From a candidate division BRC1 bacterium HGW-BRC1-1 (GTDB lineage: Bacteria > Sumerlaeota > Sumerlaeia > Sumerlaeales > Sumerlaeaceae), in contig PHCB01000007.1 in the NCBI GenBank assembly GCA_002842095.1, forward strand, positions 1 through 64,000: a stretch of DNA of 64,000 nucleotides, in the 5' to 3' direction. Under the pieces are notes generated by a model. That model worked only from the letters and a program-made list of their open reading frames with translations, made no database searches and was not told the origin of the DNA. Numbering within the stretch: the first letter of the stretch is position 1; the number at the start of each line of letters is the position of its first letter. The translations under genes and the position numbers were made by a program. Shown one piece after another: positions 60,401 through 64,000 of the stretch.

Positions 60401-62826
60401 CCAAAGAAGGTCATCGTTCCCACGCCTTCGTTCCAGGCCTCCAACAACGCCGAGGTGGCGGTGCGGCTGCGGCGTCTGGCGCTCACCTTTGTGTTGGGTT
60501 CATACGGGTAATCGGATTGTTTGAAGCGCACAGCCTGCAGATAAGGCGTGGCCGCGCGGGCGATGACGTTGTCCACCACGCGCGGAAACTCTTCGTTGTC
60601 GTCCATCACAAATTTTGCGGCCATTGCCCATTCCGGATCGGGGTTCTTCTCGTAGGCGATGATCTTCTCGATGGTGGAAGTCAGTTCGTCGGGAGTGGCG
60701 ACGGAGATGCGGCCGACGGCGAGGTCGACAAAGCCATCGGTGCCGGCCGCCAGGGCGTACCAGTGATCGCCGTGGGGCGTGTCGACTCGCGCGTTTCCAA
60801 ACACCGGGACCATATCCGCCTGCCCTCCGCGGGGCATGGCGGCGGGGTCGGCTTTGTAGTCGCTCGCCTCGCCCACCAACAGGACTTTTTGCAGGACGGA
60901 TGCGGGCCATGTGGCGAAGGCGTAGGCGAAGAAATCCTTCAAGCCGGCCGGATCGCGAAGGCCGTAGCTGAAATGATCGAAAACGGTATCCACGTCCACT
61001 GCCGCCACGGTGTGACCCAACGAGGCGCGGTAATCGAGGAGCGGCTTCAGCCTGTCCATGAGCGAACGGTGGGCCACGGCGAGATAATCGCCGTGAAAAT
61101 TTGCCTCGGTGAAAAGGTTGAACGGTTGCGCCAATTCAACGTGAGGAAGCAACGGCTGGTCGGGTCGCACCAGGCGATAGCTTTGGCGCGCACCACCCGG
61201 ATCGCTGAAGCGGAGCATCCCGTCATTCTCCAACCGGGGCGACAGAACAACTTCGTCGTCGCGTCCCTCAATGAACATCAGCGGCTGCGGCGCGCCGGGC
61301 GAAGGAGCGGCTACGGCAAAGCTTGCTGGCTCGGTCGTCAGGCCGTCCACGGTGAACACCGTTTGCCCGTCAATCGGCGAGGCGGCGGGGGAACCGTATG
61401 TCAGATCAAGACGATGGATGCTGATTTCACTGTGCTGAACCGCCGAAGCGGGATACCGCAACCGCAGACCGAAAGCATTGCTGCCGGAGGTCACGGCATC
61501 GGAGGGAATCGAGAATTCGACTTTCCCCTGAGTGCCCTGGACACCAACCAGACCCATGCTTATCCCGTTTGCGATGAGCTCCATTTCTGGCGCGCCATTG
61601 ATGGGGTTTAAGATCGAGAAATACGCGCGCAGTTGCACGCTGGTGGCGGCATCGGCGGAGTACGTTGCAGGCAGCGCCACGTCGAACTCACCCACTTCGC
61701 CATCGCCCATGCTTTTCCAAATCCAGCGGGAAATGCCTTCGGCCGCTCTCACGCGATTATTATACTGCTCGCGCTCCTGGCTGCGAACGAGAGTCTTTAT
61801 GTTCCGAACGGACGTTGCGCTGGTCATGGCTTCGGAAACGGTCTCGGTGGCCACGGGTTTTATGCGCAAGGGAGGCGTGGTGTCAGCGTCCGTGCCGCCG
61901 TTGATGAGGAGCCAGTAGACATCCGCGCCTTTGAGTTCCACGTCGAAATCAGGCACGGAGAAAAGAGCCGCCGACGGGGAAGTCAAACCATCCGTCACCA
62001 GAGGAACCTCCTGCCCACCGTGAAAGAGCCGCCAGGCCGATGGATCGTCCGCCGACGGAGGGAGGTGCAATGTTGCGGCATCGAGACCGTACACACCGGG
62101 TTCGTACACCGATAATTTCAGCACCGGCCCGTGGGCCAGGGCGGTGTTCACTCTGGCCGCCCATTCGCGTTGTGGCTCCCAGCGCTCGGGTTTCTCGGGA
62201 GGCAGCAGATACGCCCCATCGATTTGCGGATTCAGCAAGTTCGGCGAAACCATCGGATCGAAACTATCGGTTGTTGATGCGGCGGTGGTGGGCGGCGGCC
62301 CCAGGTCGATTTCCGTGTCTGCCCAGTCCAGCATCCAATATCCGGCTGTCCCCAGATTGCGTGTGGCGGCTACTTCTCGCGTGAGGCTTAAGCCGTAAAC
62401 CTGATGGTTGCGGAAACGCCCTGCTGCGGTGATGCGGAACCATTGTGGCGGAGCAGGACCATCCACCGTGGAGGGTATCACCGAGGTCTCTGCGGTGATA
62501 CGTCCGTTCTCCACGTAATAATAATGACCCCGGGTGATTGTCACGTTGGGTTGCTTGCCGGTGGCCCCCGCGATCATGAAAACCGCCGGCCAGGTGCGCG
62601 GAGCCGGGCGCGTAGCCTGCGATAAGTTTTCGAATCGAACGCGCAGCACTCCGGAAGTGGCACCGTCTGTGGCAACCCGCACGTCCTGCGACGGGAAATC
62701 CGGCGCACCTGCCCCCACTACCTGAAGGGGCAACGGGGCGGGCGAATCAGTTGCCCCGGCGGGCGATCCGCAAAGAGCAATGGCGGCGGCGGCCAGCAAA
62801 CCGAAAGTTTTAATGAGGCACGCCAT
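57424..62826 (-). CDS. Very large secreted C25 (gingipain-like) cysteine peptidase
   Basis: About 1800 aa. Signal peptide MACLIKTFGLLAAAAIALCGSPAGA, from the ATG at 62826; a GTG ten codons earlier overlaps deoB. Residues about 30-560 hold beta-rich domains. The C25 catalytic domain (about 600-990) has the catalytic His810 in TFFGHGGPNLW and Cys842 in LLTCASCDNAW, the usual dyad. LVGDPGTRLIIPP ends the domain. Beyond 1000 the sequence is a chain of CARDB-like beta-sandwich repeats. I saw no short type IX-secretion sorting domain. Between deoB and the TPR gene, overlapping the latter by 4 nt. Confidence 0.85.
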   Translation of the reverse strand: MACLIKTFGLLAAAAIALCGSPAGATDSPAPLPLQVVGAGAPDFPSQDVRVATDGATSGVLRVRFENLSQATRPAPRTWPAVFMIAGATGKQPNVTITRGHYYYVENGRITAETSVIPSTVDGPAPPQWFRITAAGRFRNHQVYGLSLTREVAATRNLGTAGYWMLDWADTEIDLGPPPTTAASTTDSFDPMVSPNLLNPQIDGAYLLPPEKPERWEPQREWAARVNTALAHGPVLKLSVYEPGVYGLDAATLHLPPSADDPSAWRLFHGGQEVPLVTDGLTSPSAALFSVPDFDVELKGADVYWLLINGGTDADTTPPLRIKPVATETVSEAMTSATSVRNIKTLVRSQEREQYNNRVRAAEGISRWIWKSMGDGEVGEFDVALPATYSADAATSVQLRAYFSILNPINGAPEMELIANGISMGLVGVQGTQGKVEFSIPSDAVTSGSNAFGLRLRYPASAVQHSEISIHRLDLTYGSPAASPIDGQTVFTVDGLTTEPASFAVAAPSPGAPQPLMFIEGRDDEVVLSPRLENDGMLRFSDPGGARQSYRLVRPDQPLLPHVELAQPFNLFTEANFHGDYLAVAHRSLMDRLKPLLDYRASLGHTVAAVDVDTVFDHFSYGLRDPAGLKDFFAYAFATWPASVLQKVLLVGEASDYKADPAAMPRGGQADMVPVFGNARVDTPHGDHWYALAAGTDGFVDLAVGRISVATPDELTSTIEKIIAYEKNPDPEWAMAAKFVMDDNEEFPRVVDNVIARAATPYLQAVRFKQSDYPYEPNTKVSARRRSRTATSALLEAWNEGVGTMTFFGHGGPNLWTHERLFHVAVELPHLQNSLRLPLLTCASCDNAWLDYPVPPVTVSMGELFLKNPNGGAIGIFAPVAGASPFEHQTLVSHMMDAIYRRNVRVQGDITVHAKNFYLAETMSTSLPEQFVLVGDPGTRLIIPPIHGGLSIEPTSVPANKSITTTASLDTGSSETFTAVLAIRSLESGDDLTSQQVLFEEGKLFTHVAVHLPVGEYAAVVRSLDRTPPLLVASRLSAAVPLPAIDTATTTPMMLNGEDPDDYTTVTIKVFNPTNVAMNNIRITAKAPADVESTTSPRVLFDTHADLAPLESLNAEFPWNSTMGDDLWVRAASGDNSLRTTTTLAPVILADSLTTPPVQLPPSAMRWTPEVVSSADTPTINFRLFNTTTGTLNNLRTSLWEKGSMLTEEGTVSGIPPLGWRDGTLALRAPLAEGRHDFELFIRPRDEDTSPSQRAANVGTSHTVVLNVLAGPDLMFQPDSVRVTGSQGRLTAQSTVYIHAQLHNAGRVEARSVALQLLGDDPKTGKEMQTINDTNQTIIASIAPDETVPVTFRWENARTAGGQPNLWLTINRTGSVRETSTENNAIAVPPFDLNAITNYTISSFNVTPLVGREGTSATLHVSAMSSGSFADGPVELETGFQNPLDGESRKVRHKFPLMEPNTPADFNTTLALHARMPVAFANINASRELEELDGGDNTTQTALQVVRALDKVPRVGNRYDFTTILGECTVTNMQMLPGGVLRPDDRFSHVAGYMPFDPDWVVDYPLAPEPAEEPTKDQRWTILPYLLAAQREERTTPILLQLPLPVGHEADIPLTLLGVTQFSPNYQGGRIGAMDVAVGAEISDEDTSASAFRRVDVPAGVNVESDQFIPLATDTWATTSVAVALRQPPTVGVRLAAFQYRLAAGVIESPLWEVPERDHGRTALLSAVGDFPSETKVLVAWRTGKWQGDHDIEWSAWSALQPNEAETEPLDDLLQWKLVAIPAPGNAVMPVISKVELTIK

Positions 62827-62846
62827 CAATTGACGGTCGCCGGTGA

Positions 62847-64000
62847 TTACTTCCACAACAGCTCCTTCAAAAAGCTTCGCCCCGCTTCGGTGGGTGCGAC
62901 ACCAAGAAAATCGGCGCAGGTTGCCCCGATGTCGGCGAAGGTTTTTCGTGTGCCCAGATTCACGCCTGATTTAAAAGCGTGGCTGTACACCAGCAGCGGC
63001 GTGTATTCGCGCGAGTGATCTGAACTGGGCGTGGTCGGGTCGCAGCCGTGGTCCGCTGTGATGATCAGCAGATCCGAGGGCGACAGCGCCTTGATAATCT
63101 TTGGCAGGAACGCATCGAACGTTTCCAGTGCGCGCCGATATCCCACCGTGTCATTGCGGTGGCCGTATAACATGTCCGTATCCACCAGGTTCGTGAAAAT
63201 GAGCCCATCGATGGCTTCGTTGATCTGCAGCAGGGTTGCCACCACGCCGTCATCGTTCGACTTCGTGGGCACTTCTTTCGTCAGGCCCTGATGGGCAAAG
63301 ATGTCGCCGATCTTTCCAACGCCGATAACTTCCAGCCCCGCTTCTTTTACATTATCGAGCAACGTGGGTGCGCCCGGAACCACGCTGTAGTCGTGGCGGT
63401 TGCGCGTGCGTTCATAGGCCCCGCTTGTGCCGATGAACGGGCGCGCGATGACCCGGCCCACCCGGTGTGGCCCGTCCAGAATTTCGCGCGCAATGCGGCA
63501 CATCTCGTACAGCCGTTCCAGTGGCACCACCTCTTCGTGGGCGGCGATCTGGAAGACGCTATCGGCCGACGTATAGACGATGGGGAAACCGGTCGCCACA
63601 TGCTCATCGCCAAGACGTTCGATGATCTCCGTGCCGCTGGCCGTGCAATTGCCCAGCGTGCCCATGCCGATGGCCGCCTCGAAGGCGTTCATCACCTCCG
63701 GCGGAAAACCCTCCGGATAAGTGGGAAACGCCACCGGCGTCACCACCCCGGCAATTTCCCAATGGCCCAGTGTGGTGTCCTTTGCGGGAGACATCTCGGT
63801 GCATTTGCCGAAGCCCCCGGTGGGGTGCGCCTCGGGCGGCGTTCCACGAATTTCAACGATGTTACCCAACCCCAGAGCGCCCATGTTCGGCAGGCGCAGA
63901 CCGTCGTCAAAGGCTCGCGAAAGATTGCCAAGGGTATTGCTACCCTCGTCGCCGAAGTCCGCCGCATCGGGCATCTCGCCCGCGCCCACGCTGTCCAGCA
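62847..64000 (-). CDS. deoB: Phosphopentomutase, nearly complete (N-terminus cut by window edge)
   Basis: Interconverts ribose-1- and ribose-5-phosphate (or deoxy forms) in nucleoside salvage; alkaline phosphatase-superfamily fold. The frame is open to the window edge and begins within [25 protein letters not shown], so only about ten residues are missing. Seen: metal ligands in [26 protein letters not shown], the [19 protein letters not shown] segment with the active Thr, and [16 protein letters not shown]. The end KELLWK lies 20 bp from the C25 peptidase ATG, so the genes are likely cotranscribed. Confidence 0.95.
   Translation of the reverse strand, partial: LDSVGAGEMPDAADFGDEGSNTLGNLSRAFDDGLRLPNMGALGLGNIVEIRGTPPEAHPTGGFGKCTEMSPAKDTTLGHWEIAGVVTPVAFPTYPEGFPPEVMNAFEAAIGMGTLGNCTASGTEIIERLGDEHVATGFPIVYTSADSVFQIAAHEEVVPLERLYEMCRIAREILDGPHRVGRVIARPFIGTSGAYERTRNRHDYSVVPGAPTLLDNVKEAGLEVIGVGKIGDIFAHQGLTKEVPTKSNDDGVVATLLQINEAIDGLIFTNLVDTDMLYGHRNDTVGYRRALETFDAFLPKIIKALSPSDLLIITADHGCDPTTPSSDHSREYTPLLVYSHAFKSGVNLGTRKTFADIGATCADFLGVAPTEAGRSFLKELLWK

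Noticed and set aside
60337-61611. 424-aa open frame on the plus strand
   Set aside because: Antisense to the C25 peptidase gene; high GC produces long shadow frames.
1-64000. tRNA or rRNA genes
   Set aside because: No T-arm GGTTCGAATCC-like sequence with a matching acceptor stem and no rRNA motif seen while reading the gaps; a covariance-model search would be decisive.

Overview
The window is a dense, GC-rich stretch of a bacterial chromosome with about 46 intact or edge-cut protein genes and one broken gene. It holds no rRNA or tRNA gene, CRISPR array or prophage that I can see. The cell is Gram-negative: lpxK makes lipid A, and there are secreted or lipid-anchored proteins and a type IV pilus retraction ATPase. 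Gene content (bacterial microcompartment shell protein, C25 gingipain-like peptidase, DUF3604 hydrolase, many sugar-active proteins, scattered biosynthetic genes, numerous short palindromic repeats) suggests a little-cultured phylum such as Sumerlaeota or a relative of the PVC/FCB bacteria. That placement is a guess from style, not a measured phylogeny.

Layout. 0-9 kb: C-terminal half of smc, a REP-associated tyrosine transposase with palindromes on both sides, nrdR, cdsA-uppS, a NagX-like membrane acyltransferase, an intergenic palindrome cluster, metG. 9-18 kb: hybrid histidine kinase, DsbA-like secreted protein, HAD phosphatase, lpxK, RNase J. 18-31 kb: pilT coupled to a bifunctional nuclease gene, malectin/GH116-like protein, marR-leuC-leuD, Sua5, a Cys-rich secreted peptide, an M20 (YgeY-like) hydrolase and a Tat-exported PHP hydrolase. 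31-41 kb: a second palindrome cluster, SRAP protein, rhodanese-sufE pair, dTDP-rhamnose epimerase-like SDR, small membrane protein, phosphoglycerate mutase-like enzyme, damaged pyrF, lipoprotein, ppdK. 41-53 kb: secreted carbohydrate-binding-like protein opposite a GH4 glycosidase, an 11-bp tandem repeat, thiE-thiL, YyaL/SPATA20 homologue, murD, purH. 52-64 kb: microcompartment shell gene with a companion flavoprotein-like gene, trpD-trpC-hisH, and a coupled deoB - C25 peptidase - TPR operon running off the right edge.

How genes work together. Thiamine (thiE, thiL), leucine (leuC, leuD), tryptophan (trpD, trpC) and sulfur transfer (rhodanese, sufE) appear as small two- or three-gene units, often with 4-14 nt overlaps. 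The malectin/GH116 protein, GH4 enzyme, NagX-like protein and secreted beta-sandwich protein point to use of plant or animal glycans.

The least ordinary features are: (1) a lone BMC-H shell gene next to a flavoprotein-like gene whose N-terminus looks like an encapsulation peptide, both upstream of purH; (2) a PurH with an acidic, Cys/His-rich insertion; (3) a PPDK with a histone H1-like Lys/Ala tail; (4) a pyrF missing its phosphate-loop segment; (5) three families of palindromic intergenic repeats, one linked to the transposase.
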